64,000 nt of DNA from Saturnia japonica (GCA_033032175.1 CM065309.1:1612001-1676000); one strand, 5' to 3'. Numbered from the stretch's first letter, positions 26,501-31,080 are shown. The notes: a model not told the origin generated them from the letters alone. Numbers and translations: made by a program.

Positions 26501-28748
26501 TACGTATAAAATCGTTAAAACATAATATTTTCGTACAGGTCTCTACAGTACCGAAACAATGTCCCCCGCCAAAGGCTCTGTCCACCACGTCATCCTCTAC
26601 AAAGACGCCATTTACGATGACTACGGCTTCTCTGTGTCTGATGGGCTGTATGAACGGGGCGTCTACATTAATAGAATCAGGAAAGGTGGTCCGGCCGACA
26701 TCGTCGGACTTTTAAGGCCATTTGATAGAATTTTACAGGTAAGTACGATCGTGCAGTTACCCGTAGTTCAATGGTTAGTATATGGTAAATGGTCTTACAG
26801 AAATAATATGCTTTTTAATGAAAACTTGTTTTTGTATTGGGTCACCGACACCGACATGTAACATTATCATTAACTTTAACTATAAGTATGAGGTATTGAA
26901 TTGATTGTTATATTATAAATTATTTTTTGAATTGGAAGTTCTAAAGTTAATTCTCTTACAAATGAGCAATATACGATGAAAATTAAAGGACTCATAAAAT
27001 CGTTCTTGGACTATCGCGATCGTAACAGCGAGCCAAAGTTTGAGTGAAATACAACATTTTTTTCAGTATAACAGAGTGTGACAGCATATCGCATGTGTGC
27101 AATTGATCTATGTTTATCTATCTATCTATTTCTCTCTATTATTCGTATCAGGTCAACGGTACGAGGACGGTGGACTACGACTGCTGTCTCACAGTGCCAT
27201 TGATTGCGGCTGCTGGTGACCGTCTCGAAATCGTCGTCCAACGGCTTGTCACTTCCAGGGTAAGTGGATATGTTTTCTTTTCTCACGTATGCTTGTATTT
27301 TTAGTGAACTACATAAAATATAAAAAAAAAGTACCAAGAATATTTAAATATACCAACGAAGACTCAGTGAAAATTATGTTTGTGTAAATCGATGCGATAA
27401 TGGGGAAGAATATACTGTAGGATAGATTCTTACGAGTGGTCTACACTACACCAATGATAGGTACTTTCCACCGAATCCCAAGGATTATGCGTGGGCAAGC
27501 TCAACGGCGCGATTTTCTCGGAGTGATACGTGCAGTTCAAGGATAGACCATAGGAGAGTGGCATGCATCGATACGAACGAGAAGAATGGTAGGAAAGCAG
27601 ATGAAGCGGGATGGGTGGTGGATTAGCACATCTATTCACAAATTAATATAATATACAGGCGCAAATTAATGGTAGAGCAAAAATATGTTTACCATCGTTT
27701 TCTGCTAACCACCACCCGTTTGCAAGAAATAGTCAAAAAACTGACAAAAAAAGAAATTTCTGAGAAATATATTACTCATTAACTTCCAATGTTTTGAAAC
27801 ATAATAATAAAATTCTTTCAAGAAAAAAAGTGAACAAAGAAGGCTGAGTGAACACACTGTAATATTAAATATGAAAAATTGTATAAGAACCCAATAAAGA
27901 ATCCATTTTATGTGTGAATAACTTGAAATTTCTTCCTCGCGTACCATACATTGTAAATTGATGCTTTTACAAAGAGAATTATGTTAAGAGACATTCTCTT
28001 TCAGCTTTGTAACTTAAGAGAAAATGCTAAGAGAAAGCGAAAAAGTAAAAACAATGATAATAATGTGCCTTTTCATTTACCCTTTGATACAAAAGGTTCC
28101 GCGGAGGGTATAACCGGGACAATGCGAATTTAGCACTTTTGTTTGTTGTCATAATTAAAAGTTATTTAATGATGGAACAATATTCCCTTGATTATGAATT
28201 CAACATTTACGTTTATATCTGTTATGTAATTCACATATATTTTTTACCTAACTTATATCAACCAATAAACACGTTCGTGATAAAATATAGTTTAGAATTT
28301 TAATAGTAATAATAATTTTAAAAGATTTTTTTTTATTTGGAGTCAGTTTTTTATACTACGATGGTGGCAAACAAATATGCAGTCTGCCTGAAGGTAAACG
28401 GTTACCGCAGCATATAAACGCTTGCAATATCTTCTGCGAGTTGCCCACCCTTTAAAAGCGTTCACACCACTTTTATCTACTTATCTTGTACGATGCACCC
28501 GGTGGCAAAAACACTCATTAATTCTAGCATCAGTTCCACCTACCATAGAGTATGACTCAGTTGATACGTCTCCCTTTGTATGGTTTCTAGGCCGTCTAAA
28601 ACCACTACACTGTATAGCCTTGATAGTTAGCCACATACATAAATCATATTGACATAAGCAAACCCTCTTGTTTCAGGAACTGAAAAACCAAAGGTTGGAA
28701 GATAATTCGAGCCCGAGCGACAGTAGTATTGTGACAAAGACAATTTAG
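1352..28748 (+). CDS. Grip: Grip, seven-PDZ scaffold protein (14 exons, 5' end outside the window)
   Basis: Spliced gene for the insect orthologue of vertebrate GRIP1/GRIP2. Joining 1352-1561, 1872-2116, 2954-3246, 14807-14982, 22547-22703, 22899-23125, 23508-23653, 23743-24097, 25235-25390, 25509-25628, 25702-26214, 26539-26738, 27152-27259 and 28677-28748 keeps one open frame of 991 residues. PDZ domains lie near residues 1-67 (PDZ1, second half), 74-180, 186-296, 324-408, 412-506, 567-655 and 879-966. Carboxylate-loop versions are SLGV (PDZ2), DLGL (PDZ3), SCGL (PDZ4), GLGV (PDZ5), PLGL (PDZ6) and YGFS (PDZ7). PDZ7 segments [20 protein letters not shown] and [11 protein letters not shown], and DSAVESWD in the linker, closely match vertebrate GRIP as I remember it. 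The family is cytoplasmic and membrane-associated, clustering receptors through their C-termini; Drosophila Grip acts in embryonic muscle guidance. All introns are GT-AG, with phases 1,0,2,1,2,1,0,1,1,1,1,0,0. Function is from family knowledge. Confidence 0.95.
1562..1871 (+). repeat. Dispersed repeat family D filling Grip intron 1
   Basis: The 310-bp intron is largely a copy (about 1628-1850) of a repeat starting near CAAAAAAGGAGGAGTTTC and containing CTTCGACTTCGAAGATA. Related copies lie at about 30930-31080 and 54308-54535 (+) and about 4590-4700 and 43865-44090 (-). It is non-coding. The repeat class is not identified. Confidence 0.6.
1872..2116 (+). CDS. Grip: Grip exon b: start of PDZ2
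   Basis: Starts after TTTAATTACAG and ends before GTGAGT, phase 1 to phase 0. It carries the PDZ2 loop [11 protein letters not shown] and the segment [20 protein letters not shown], which is diagnostic of GRIP PDZ2 ([20 protein letters not shown] in vertebrates, from memory). Confidence 0.95.
2117..2953. other. Grip intron 2 with repeat remnants
   Basis: This 837-bp intron has no coding signal. About 2200-2460 is a minus-strand copy of repeat family B (TTACCATCAGACAGGCC, the reverse of the CCTGATGGTAAG motif near 50970). About 2580-2870 resembles 34670-34860. It ends in a good pyrimidine tract before the acceptor at 2952-2953. Confidence 0.55.
2954..3246 (+). CDS. Grip: Grip exon c: end of PDZ2 and first half of PDZ3
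   Basis: Begins in phase 0 after TTTTTTTCACAG and ends in phase 2 before GTGAGT. It completes PDZ2 ([11 protein letters not shown]) and opens PDZ3 with [12 protein letters not shown] and the loop NEDLGLF. Vertebrate GRIP PDZ3 also starts ATGPLLVE, which anchors orthology. The split arginine codon is completed by the first base of the exon at 14807. Confidence 0.95.
3268..3471 (+). pseudogene. Non-LTR retrotransposon ORF2, C-terminal fragment
   Basis: A frame of about 65 codons ends at 3469-3471. It contains [20 protein letters not shown] followed by FKKRSY, the pattern that closes many insect LINE ORF2 proteins (WN-LP ... VFP-YDL--FK). No reverse transcriptase precedes it, so this is a 5'-truncated relic. 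It begins about 20 nt after the donor of Grip exon c. Clade is uncertain; CR1-, Jockey- and related LINEs share this ending. Confidence 0.6.
3950..4199 (+). mobile_element. Helitron-like non-autonomous element, CTAG end
   Basis: The sequence runs from TATTATAAATAGGCAAG to GGTGGTGCACAGCTAG. The final CTAG, preceded by a short GC-rich palindromic stretch, matches the 3' end of lepidopteran non-autonomous Helitrons, and the next base is T, as expected for A/T insertion. The 5' TC terminus is not clear. Confidence 0.5.
4200..4455 (+). repeat. Dispersed repeat family B copy
   Basis: Contains AAACAAGCATACAGCCCG, GCGTTGCCAACCTTGA and GAAGGTATTCCATCAG. Related, differently truncated copies occur near 2200-2460 (-), 28350-28455, 31985-32170, 38225-38290 and 50935-51060. 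No reading frame. Probably a short retroposon. Confidence 0.5.
4590..4700 (-). repeat. Dispersed repeat family D fragment
   Basis: Minus-strand fragment with TTGAGGAGTTCCCAGG and CCAATGCCAATGAAATT, the reverse of the family D core seen in Grip intron 1 and at 54308-54535. Confidence 0.5.
4750..6010 (-). mobile_element. Decayed mariner element 1
   Basis: Mariner-sized unit (about 1.26 kb) around the transposase relic at 4814-5845. The outer right end reads AACAATTTTCGGAACAACCTA (reverse TAGGTTGTTCCGAAAATTG), a mariner-type terminal repeat. The left end, GCTATTTCAAAAAGTTATAA, matches it only loosely. Lies in Grip intron 3. Confidence 0.7.
4814..5845 (-). pseudogene. Mariner transposase relic (D34D)
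   Basis: Read on the minus strand, a frame starts [19 protein letters not shown] (helix-turn-helix) and ends GEYFEEL-stop, about 344 codons, the normal mariner length. At least four stops and several frameshifts break it. The last two catalytic aspartates survive in [16 protein letters not shown] and [10 protein letters not shown], with exactly 34 residues between them. [20 protein letters not shown] keeps the mid-domain pattern. The product would have been a cut-and-paste DDE transposase acting on TA sites; this copy cannot make it. It differs in subfamily from the copy at 7638-8597. Confidence 0.85.
6011..6634. other. Intronic stretch without recognised features
   Basis: AT-rich Grip intron 3 sequence. 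Bases 6110-6240 are less AT-rich and may be an unrecognised repeat. No reading frame or known element found. Confidence 0.5.
6635..7022 (+). repeat. TIR element, family CCGACACAAA, copy 1
   Basis: Starts near AAACTCCGACACAAATAAAC and ends near TTTTTGAGTCGGTGATTAAA, an imperfect inverted pair. The body matches 52143-52557 in many blocks (CAGATTCCAGATGA, GATGCTCACAT, GATTTTCTTGAAT, ACATTCTCGAT). Non-coding. Shorter relatives lie at 32766-32850 and 35285-35600. Confidence 0.6.
7023..7475. other. Intronic stretch without recognised features
   Basis: AT-rich DNA between the TIR element and mariner 2. Nothing recognised on either strand. Confidence 0.5.
7476..8665 (+). mobile_element. Decayed mariner element 2 (cecropia/Hsmar1-like)
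   Basis: The 5' end TTACGTATGAAATTGTCATT (7496-7515) is an imperfect inverted repeat of the 3' end. Read in reverse from 8659, that end gives TTAGGTCC-like bases, then TTACACACGAAATAAGCG. A few AT repeats appear to be inserted in the outer left end. The transposase relic lies between. Located in Grip intron 3. Confidence 0.75.
7638..8597 (+). pseudogene. Mariner transposase relic, cecropia/Hsmar1-like (D34D)
   Basis: The frame begins [17 protein letters not shown] (DNA-binding helix-turn-helix). It stops at 7869-7871, after which a segment between the two DNA-binding halves is missing. It resumes with KWVPHELTE and CDEKWIL (first catalytic Asp), [11 protein letters not shown] (second) and LAPTDYHFF (third); the last two are 34 residues apart. 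A TGA after NEQPVKW splits off the true C-terminus [11 protein letters not shown], so the ancestral frame ends at 8595-8597. The PTDYHFF and WVPHEL signatures point to the subfamily that includes cecropia mariner and human SETMAR. Non-functional. Confidence 0.88.
8666..9273. other. Intronic stretch without recognised features
   Basis: About 600 bp of AT-rich Grip intron 3 between mariner 2 and the LINE. No element or exon recognised. The exact start of the LINE insertion is not marked by a visible target duplication. Confidence 0.5.
9274..10941 (+). CDS. Jockey-clade LINE ORF2: reverse transcriptase, 5'-truncated
   Basis: Uninterrupted frame; clear homology starts near codon 8. Reverse-transcriptase blocks run in order: [11 protein letters not shown] (about residue 48), [18 protein letters not shown] (about 110), [12 protein letters not shown] (about 150), [13 protein letters not shown] (about 180, catalytic Asp), [20 protein letters not shown] (about 236), [11 protein letters not shown] (about 266, catalytic YADD), NPSKS and TKYLGVTLD. 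The tail, with [11 protein letters not shown] and [15 protein letters not shown], is typical of Jockey-clade elements. The product would copy LINE RNA at nicked DNA. The upstream endonuclease and ORF1 are absent. The frame is open although the element cannot move alone, which suggests recent insertion. Confidence 0.88.
   Translation: MYIGTFTISLPRSIHHKSGESDVICRSLSPVTSEEVLSIIKSLKLRKAPGPDGIRNEVLRLLPDRLIALLVCIFNVAIAHCHFPAAWKKAIVIGIRKPGKSASLPDSYRPISLLNTLGKMYERILLNRLKSVIEEKDLYPPEQFGFRARYSCTHQVHRLTEHVAFNFAELYKPRRTLAVFFDVAKAFDKVWHEGLIYKLYHFEVPDRLIKIIRDYLTDRTFRYRVEGELSTPRPIRSGVPQGSILAPSLFNLYVSDLPRLLEVEVGLYADDTVLYASDRNRSHLRHKVQRSVTTLGKWFNEWRIAVNPSKSAAMLFDADSSQIPWKLKPVKLYDNPIPYVRETKYLGVTLDSRLSFRPHIRKVRNRAAWVLGRLHPLLCSVSKMSTRHKLTLYKTCIRPILTYSCAVFAHMSESSFKRLQSIQNRFLYRLTGAPWYVRSVDLHRDMELPSIHAYVKQLSRSYFDTASNHANPLIKTAATYVPAPTDIRCKRRPRNIFIDPDDHIENSNKYYTSVSPNRACQRPRPRNHRSLRRGRAVNFAPAHPSRPPSLAVTQA
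9290..11513 (+). mobile_element. 5'-truncated Jockey-clade LINE with 69-nt poly(A)
   Basis: Consists of the open reverse-transcriptase frame, a 3' UTR (10942-11444) and an unbroken A run (11445-11513). The 3' UTR ends GGCTAACAGTGTAGTCAGTT, a signature found in four other truncated copies at 24192-24318 (-), 34155-34596 (+), 50001-50586 (-) and 57425-57495 (+). The long poly(A) and intact frame mark this as the youngest copy. I found no convincing target-site duplication. Confidence 0.88.
11514..11582. other. Spacer between LINE and Helitron
   Basis: Short unassigned sequence after the poly(A). Confidence 0.4.
11583..12098 (-). mobile_element. Non-autonomous Helitron family 1, copy 1
   Basis: On the minus strand it runs from TCTATACAATTAATAAAATT to CACGTGAGCGAAGCCACAGG, where the final CTAG has decayed. 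It shares its whole length with 36855-37377 and 56619-57141, including CGTAAGCCATTTAA and TTTCGGAGATTACCC. It has no coding capacity, as usual for Helitrons moved in trans. Confidence 0.75.
12135..12330 (-). pseudogene. LINE ORF2 C-terminal relic
   Basis: On the minus strand, frames broken by a stop read [13 protein letters not shown] and then [11 protein letters not shown], the WN-LP ... SFK-GVK pattern that ends many insect LINE proteins. Too degraded to assign a clade. Confidence 0.4.
12350..12360 (+). repeat. C homopolymer
   Basis: Eleven consecutive C followed by GGG; a low-complexity tract in the intron. Confidence 0.8.
12361..13184. other. Intronic stretch without recognised features
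   Basis: AT-rich Grip intron 3; no exon or element recognised on either strand. Confidence 0.45.
13185..13670 (+). repeat. Dispersed lepidopteran-type repeat ending GGAACCCTTGGTGCGCG
   Basis: The right part reads GGGAACCCTTGGTGCGCGTG and then TCCGACTCGCATTGGGCC, a combination I recall as the end of a repeat common in moths and butterflies. The body (ATAGCACAAATAAAGG, ACATCACAAAGAA) fits the same family. Borders are approximate and no other copy is in the window. Confidence 0.45.
13671..14464. other. Intronic stretch without recognised features
   Basis: AT-rich; includes GATCGATATCTATTTCAAAG and a partial inverted match, GGCCATCGATCACGA. No coding signal. Confidence 0.45.
14465..14778 (+). 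repeat. Helitron-like repeat family 2 just upstream of a Grip exon
   Basis: Begins ACTAGTGCTTTTCCCGCGGT and ends CAATCAGTCAGTTAATCAGC plus TATCCTTTTATT. A second copy at 30695-30918 shares TTCTAACTGAATTGCTAAAT, GGAACCCGCATG-like bases and CCAATCAGTCAGTTA. It stops about 30 nt before the acceptor at 14805-14806. The CCCGCGG...TCGCTCG start resembles a reversed Helitron 3' end. Confidence 0.6.
14807..14982 (+). CDS. Grip: Grip exon d: second half of PDZ3
   Basis: Acceptor TTCGTTTCTCAG, donor GTAAGT, phase 2 to phase 1. The first base completes an arginine, giving [18 protein letters not shown], which matches GRIP PDZ3 (DRCGALHVGDHILSIDG in vertebrates, from memory). It is separated from exon c by 11.6 kb of transposon-rich intron. 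Confidence 0.95.
15030..15165 (+). mobile_element. tRNA-headed SINE family 2, copy 1 (head)
   Basis: Contains an A-box-like CTTGGTGGTAGCATG and a B-box-like GTGAGTTCTAATCCC, then GAGCTTTCAGTGAAGG, shared with copies at 16255-16440, 37735-37965 (-), 49880-50745 (interrupted), 32635-32755 and 58505-58640. The tRNA-type pol III boxes support a SINE rather than a true tRNA, because the cloverleaf is not kept. Confidence 0.65.
15380..15835 (-). pseudogene. CR1/Zenon-like LINE ORF2 C-terminus and 3' end, copy 1
   Basis: The minus strand encodes, with one frameshift, [10 protein letters not shown] / [20 protein letters not shown] plus VDCYVND, the pattern LPDNKFK--VKR-L---YY---DYLND that ends CR1-type LINE proteins as I recall them. 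The 3' end, TTGAATAAAGATTATTTTAT read on the minus strand, carries an AATAAA signal. A second copy lies at 38300-38790, same strand. Confidence 0.6.
16255..16440 (+). mobile_element. tRNA-headed SINE family 2, copy 2
   Basis: Contains the B-box-like GAGTTCGAATCCC, CTGAGCTTTCGTTGAAG and ACCACCCTCAAGTTG, the same order as the minus-strand copy at 37735-37965. The A-box part is worn. Confidence 0.6.
16714..17049 (-). pseudogene. Transposon-derived protein fragment ([20 protein letters not shown])
   Basis: Open minus-strand frame of 111 codons. Its core, [20 protein letters not shown] and the following [10 protein letters not shown], belongs to a fragment I remember as repeated across insect and other invertebrate genomes near transposon reverse-transcriptase-like proteins (LTLVPWxxGRxLVWDxT). 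I cannot name the family securely. Residues around [20 protein letters not shown] correspond to the family's KRxKY...F-PFGVET segment. A perfect 17-bp inverted repeat (16765-16781 / 16805-16821) lies inside the frame. There is no start or stop of a full protein. Confidence 0.5.
16765..16821. repeat. Perfect 17-bp inverted repeat
   Basis: The left arm TCCAAGCGGCTCAAATA (16765-16781) and right arm TATTTGAGCCGCTTGGA (16805-16821) are exact reverse complements, separated by 23 bp. They lie inside the transposon protein fragment. Confidence 0.95.
17240..17281 (+). mobile_element. Helitron 3' end (CTAG)
   Basis: CGTCGTCGCGAGCGAAGCAG followed by CGGGCACACTAG is the GC-rich hairpin plus CTAG terminus of lepidopteran non-autonomous Helitrons, followed by T. 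The body upstream (from about 17060) is AT-rich and its 5' end is not identified. Confidence 0.55.
17282..20250. other. Grip intron 4, mostly unassigned
   Basis: AT-rich DNA without supported exons. The 60-codon minus-strand frame at 18341-18523 has no convincing match. Bases 19110-19330 are locally GC-richer and may be a worn repeat. Confidence 0.45.
20560..21590 (-). pseudogene. Autonomous Helitron Rep-helicase relic
   Basis: Three minus-strand blocks follow the order expected in insect Helitron replication proteins. The first is CMKNGICTK...[12 protein letters not shown]...[13 protein letters not shown]...THINV (21587-21198). The second is [14 protein letters not shown]...IFEF...YDWYPT (about 21190-21060). 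The third is [13 protein letters not shown]...[20 protein letters not shown]...[20 protein letters not shown] (20886-20578). These correspond to the region between the HUH Rep domain and the PIF1-type helicase. Stops and frameshifts break the frame, and a SINE tail sits between blocks two and three. No helicase motifs survive nearby. The function, rolling-circle transposition, is known for the family; this copy is dead. Confidence 0.78.
20934..21020 (+). mobile_element. SINE family 1, tail-only copy nested in the Helitron
   Basis: ACATACTCGGCGAACTGTGG, TGTACATTAGTACACCTCTG and CAGGCGTGATGGTATG form the 3' tail of the SINE whose fuller copies are at 30334-30602 and 36305-36567. It lacks the tRNA head, so it is 5'-truncated. 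It interrupts the Helitron protein relic. Confidence 0.7.
21835..21972 (-). mobile_element. Helitron 5' terminus
   Basis: On the minus strand it begins TCTATACTAATATTATAAAG, the recurrent TC-start of lepidopteran Helitrons, followed by (TTTG)n and CCGAAACTACTGAACC. It lies about 380 bp before, and on the same strand as, the Helitron protein relic at 20560-21590. It may be that element's own 5' end, or a separate short element. Confidence 0.55.
21973..22546. other. End of Grip intron 4
   Basis: AT-rich, no features seen apart from the polypyrimidine tract and acceptor TTTATCAG at 22546. Confidence 0.5.
22547..22703 (+). CDS. Grip: Grip exon e: start of PDZ4
   Basis: Acceptor TTAATTTATCAG, donor GTAAGA, phase 1 to phase 2. 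It encodes a short linker, then [20 protein letters not shown] with carboxylate loop SCGL and ending SPAYR, equivalent to the vertebrate SPAER-CGVLQIGDRV join. Confidence 0.92.
22899..23125 (+). CDS. Grip: Grip exon f: end of PDZ4 and start of PDZ5
   Basis: Acceptor CTTTCATTTTCAG, donor GTAAAT, phase 2 to phase 1. [16 protein letters not shown] closes PDZ4, and [10 protein letters not shown] with loop AGLGVTITG opens PDZ5. In vertebrate GRIP1, PDZ4 and PDZ5 form one supramodule; the very short spacing here is consistent with that. Confidence 0.95.
23126..23507. other. Grip intron 6
   Basis: A 382-bp intron with no repeat or coding signal recognised. Confidence 0.55.
23508..23653 (+). CDS. 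Grip: Grip exon g: middle of PDZ5
   Basis: Acceptor TTCAAACAG, donor GTAAGT, phase 1 to phase 0. [20 protein letters not shown] is almost identical to the vertebrate PDZ5 segment ISDIKKGSVAHRTGTLELG recalled from memory; in vertebrates PDZ5 is a main contact for AMPA-receptor tails. Confidence 0.96.
23743..24097 (+). CDS. Grip: Grip exon h: end of PDZ5, linker, start of PDZ6
   Basis: Acceptor TTTATTCCAG, donor GTACAT, phase 0 to phase 1. It completes PDZ5 ([10 protein letters not shown]), then gives an acidic Ser-rich linker of about 60 residues and opens PDZ6 with [18 protein letters not shown]. The donor lacks the +5 G, so it is weaker than the other Grip donors. Confidence 0.95.
24115..24457 (+). 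repeat. Left LTR of the TRIM element (interrupted)
   Basis: Matches the right LTR along its length, apart from the nested LINE tail and a 10-bp extra unit (GTGTCACTAT) near the end. TGTAG and CTACA termini are intact. Confidence 0.85.
24192..24318 (-). mobile_element. Jockey-clade LINE 3' tail, copy 2, nested in the LTR
   Basis: Poly(T) followed by GAACTGACTACACTGTTAGC is the reversed 3' end of the LINE at 9290-11513. Only about 110 bp of 3' UTR are present. A 10-bp duplication, CCAACGGTTG, lies at 24182-24191 and 24319-24328, so the borders are exact. Confidence 0.9.
24540..24695 (+). repeat. Degenerate tandem GTGAGTCGG repeat inside the TRIM
   Basis: GTGAGTC recurs at 24543, 24575, 24606, 24628, 24649 and 24681, often within CCAGTGAGTCGGGGTGATG. 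Spacing is 21-32 bp. It is non-coding. Confidence 0.85.
24974..25169 (+). repeat. Right LTR of the TRIM element
   Basis: Uninterrupted copy of the LTR, TGTAGAAGAACTATTGC to CACTATA, with TATATATA near 25066. Confidence 0.85.
25235..25390 (+). CDS. Grip: Grip exon i: second half of PDZ6
   Basis: Acceptor AATATTTTAG, donor GTAAAG, phase 1 to phase 1. [20 protein letters not shown] and [14 protein letters not shown] match vertebrate PDZ6 ([34 protein letters not shown], from memory). It is the first exon after the TRIM-filled intron. Its length, 156 bp, is a multiple of three. Confidence 0.96.
25509..25628 (+). CDS. Grip: Grip exon j: Ser-rich linker
   Basis: Acceptor CTGTTTTCAG, donor GTAAGA, symmetric phase 1-1, 120 bp. 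It encodes a Ser/Thr-rich linker containing [10 protein letters not shown], equivalent to DSAVDSWD between PDZ6 and PDZ7 of vertebrate GRIP1. Confidence 0.93.
25702..26214 (+). CDS. Grip: Grip exon k: long PDZ6-PDZ7 linker
   Basis: Acceptor TTTATTTTATAG, donor GTTAGT, symmetric phase 1-1, 513 bp. The encoded 171 residues are polar and Asn/Ser-rich with no recognised domain. They include [20 protein letters not shown] and a PGTSFQFA segment. In vertebrates this region recruits other proteins; conservation here is low. The donor GTTAGT is unusual but keeps the frame. Confidence 0.88.
26215..26538. other. Grip intron 11
   Basis: A 324-bp AT-rich intron without recognised features. Confidence 0.6.
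26539..26738 (+). CDS. Grip: Grip exon l: start of PDZ7
   Basis: Acceptor TTTTCGTACAG, donor GTAAGT, phase 1 to phase 0. It encodes [20 protein letters not shown] and then [19 protein letters not shown], the most strongly conserved part of GRIP-family proteins. Confidence 0.97.
26739..27151. other. Grip intron 12
   Basis: A 413-bp intron; (TCTA)n-like bases precede the acceptor. No other feature. Confidence 0.6.
27152..27259 (+). CDS. Grip: Grip exon m: end of PDZ7
   Basis: Acceptor TTCGTATCAG, donor GTAAGT, phase 0-0, 108 bp. [20 protein letters not shown] matches vertebrate [20 protein letters not shown] from memory. Confidence 0.97.
27260..28676. other. Grip last intron
   Basis: A 1.4-kb intron. 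About 28350-28455 is a family B repeat copy (GGTGGCAAACAAATATGCAG). A GC-richer stretch at 27430-27640 resembles a worn coding fragment, but no family could be named. Confidence 0.5.
28677..28748 (+). CDS. Grip: Grip exon n: C-terminal tail and stop
   Basis: Acceptor CTCTTGTTTCAG, phase 0. It encodes [20 protein letters not shown] and then KTI-stop (TAG 28746-28748). Assignment rests on frame, a good acceptor and the presence of a stop; the sequence itself is not conserved enough to confirm. Confidence 0.82.
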   Translation, partial: ELKNQRLEDNSSPSDSSIVTKTI

Positions 28749-28970
28749 TGTATAACCCGACTTTAGTGAAGTGACACAAGTGACAATGGATTTTTAACTA
28801 AGTCGTCTTTAAATTACATAAATTTATAACTTTATTATAGTTATGTTTGATATATTTGTAAATACGTTTCATGGTGGCTTGATTGGAATATTGTTACTAT
28901 CTCTAATATCTGAAATAAATTTCATGTTTTATTTTTAATCGTTTTAGCTTAACCATATAAATAAATCTGT
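28749..28970 (+). terminator. Grip: Grip 3' UTR with polyadenylation signals
   Basis: AATAAA occurs at 28914-28919, 166 nt after the stop, and again at 28960-28965. Either would give a short 3' UTR. The cleavage site is not determined from sequence. Confidence 0.6.
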
Positions 28971-30333
28971 TCAGGAAAACATTCAGGAACTCTGAGATCA
29001 TTCCAATATCTGTTTGCAGTGTTGTTTATGAAAACTTAGAAAATTTTCCCGTAAATTATCAAAAATATTTATTTCATATTCACTGTCAATGCCTAAAAAT
29101 CTTTGGATAAAAGAGAAAACAAATTGTTTTTTTTTAGTTGAATTCTAAAACCAAGTTACTTTTATTCAATTTGTTTCAATTGTAATTCTTATTATTTTTT
29201 TCAAATATCTACAAGAATAAAGTTGATATATAATGAAACAATATGTCAGATATTACAGATAATTTCAATATTTTTTGAGAATGGTGCAAATGTAAAATGT
29301 CTTGATAACTATAGATTTGTATGATTAATTAGAAAATAGATTTATTGAATTAGTATTTCATACAAGAATGTTTGTTGTAGGCCTAATTATACAATAAAAA
29401 TTCTAGAAAATAACATAAAATAACGGATACACAATATAGGAAGTACTTAATAAAATTAAATTAAACCGCACTCCATACAAATACAAATTAAAATACTTTT
29501 TTGGTAAATTTCGCACATAAAACAATCCAAACAGGTTTAATTAATGAAATAAAGAAATCCTTATAATAAACTTTTTTCGAAACCAGCTTAAATACTTATC
29601 CAGTTCTCGAGAATACGAATCCAATCGAGAATTGAAGAATTCTGAATAAATGTTGGTTAATAATTTAACATAACCCAACAACAACAAAAAAACCTTTTTT
29701 TTCAAAAGCGCTTTGCTTTTGCCAAAACTTATTTCATTAACAAAAACCTTGGATACTTTTGGTATTGTTGTAAATGATAAAGAATTTGAAATGTCATCGT
29801 CCTCAATGGTCACTATTATTCTAATAATATAAATACAGCAGTACAGCAGTAAAAAGAAATTAAAATCAATAAAGCAGGACTAATCCATATTAAAATAACA
29901 ATTATCGATTGCTATAAGTCTGACTCCAGACAGCATTCGAGAAACTTCATCAGGTTACGTCGTTGCCCGTACTGCAATAGTTGAAGACGGCTTTAAATAA
30001 TCACTGTACATATGGGAAAATATAACAACAATGCTTACAATGCATTGTAATTTTATTATAATACCAATAAAACAATAAATCTTATAAGACTTTTGAGTAT
30101 TGTATTGAAACGTAACATTAATCAGTTGTTGTTCACTAAAATTACTATGCTTTTTGGGCTAACAATTTCGGGAAATCTGAATAATCTAGCAAAAAACCAC
30201 AATAACCAGCACCTCGTTGCTGAACGTCGCCAAAAATCCCATGAGCATGCCTAAAACTTTTCCATTGTCTTCAAAATGAAAGAGCCCATGCGCCAACTAT
30301 TGTGCTAAAAAAAACTAGTCGTACTATACAACA
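28971..30333. other. Intergenic AT-rich DNA
   Basis: No gene or repeat recognised downstream of Grip in this stretch. Confidence 0.5.
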
Positions 30334-30602
30334 ACATAAACATAAAAATACCATCACGCGTGTATCCCCGAAGGGTTAAGCAGAGGTGTACTTAAAGTAC
30401 ACCCACAGTTCGCCGAGTATGTTTTTTAGGTCCCATGTAATAGGGGGCGAGCCTATTGCCATTAATCGGGCACAAAGCCAAACTCCGAGCTGCTACTGAG
30501 AATTTTATAGGAAAAACCCAATAACACTTTGCTCGACCAGGGAATCGAACCCAGGACCTCGATCATAACAGTCGCGCTTACGACCACTAGGCTAATGAGG
30601 CA
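30334..30602 (-). mobile_element. tRNA-headed SINE family 1, copy 2
   Basis: On the minus strand: head TGCCTCATTAGCCTAGTGGT with A box, CCTGGGTTCGATTCCC (B box), then GGAGTTTGGCTTTGTGCCCG and tail CGGCGAACTGTGGGTGTAC to GGGATACACGCGTGATGG. The pol III boxes show tRNA ancestry; there is no full cloverleaf. Confidence 0.8.
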
Positions 30603-30694
30603 GTTTTGCCATATAAAACTTAAAAAAAAAAAACGCTTTCACGGTGATCGGTCAAACGGTGTTAGAGTCAATCTCGTATATACTTATACTAATA

Positions 30695-30918
30695 TAGGTA
30701 CTAGTGGTTTGCCTGTGGATTCACTCGCGTCATAGTTGATTTATGTGACAATGTCCCATCCGTTTTGCCTTCTAACTGAATTGCTAAATACCAATTTACA
30801 AATATTCTCCCTTAGTGCTCACGTACCGCGTTAAAAAGAACCCGCATGCACATTTTCACATTCATATCCTGTCAGTCTGTGCTTTTATATAACAGCCAAT
30901 CAGTCAGTTACCCTTTTA
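30695..30918 (+). repeat. Helitron-like repeat family 2, copy 2
   Basis: Same family as 14465-14778: TACTAGTGGTTTGCCTGTGG, TTCTAACTGAATTGCTAAAT, AACCCGCATGCACATTTTCA and CCAATCAGTCAGTTACCC. Confidence 0.6.
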
Positions 30919-30924
30919 TTTTAT

Positions 30925-31080
30925 TTTTCCGACTTCAAAAAAAAAACACAGAGGCTACTCAGTTCGAACGTATTTCTTTATGGGTCTTCAGCTGTAACTT
31001 CTATGTTTATGAACCGAATTAAAAATCTAAAGGGGCTACCTGACGGGCGGTTTCGTTCTAATTTCATTGACATTAATTCA
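30925..31080 (+). repeat. Dispersed repeat family D copy
   Basis: CGACTTCAAAAAAAAAACAC, GAGGCTACTCAGTTCGAACG and TTTATGAACCGAATT match the family D start also seen (reversed) at 44040-44090. Confidence 0.5.

Noticed and set aside
28350..28660. Additional Grip exon in the last intron
   Set aside because: The open frame at 28422-28652 overlaps a dispersed repeat, lacks PDZ or linker similarity, and the splice m to n already keeps frame.
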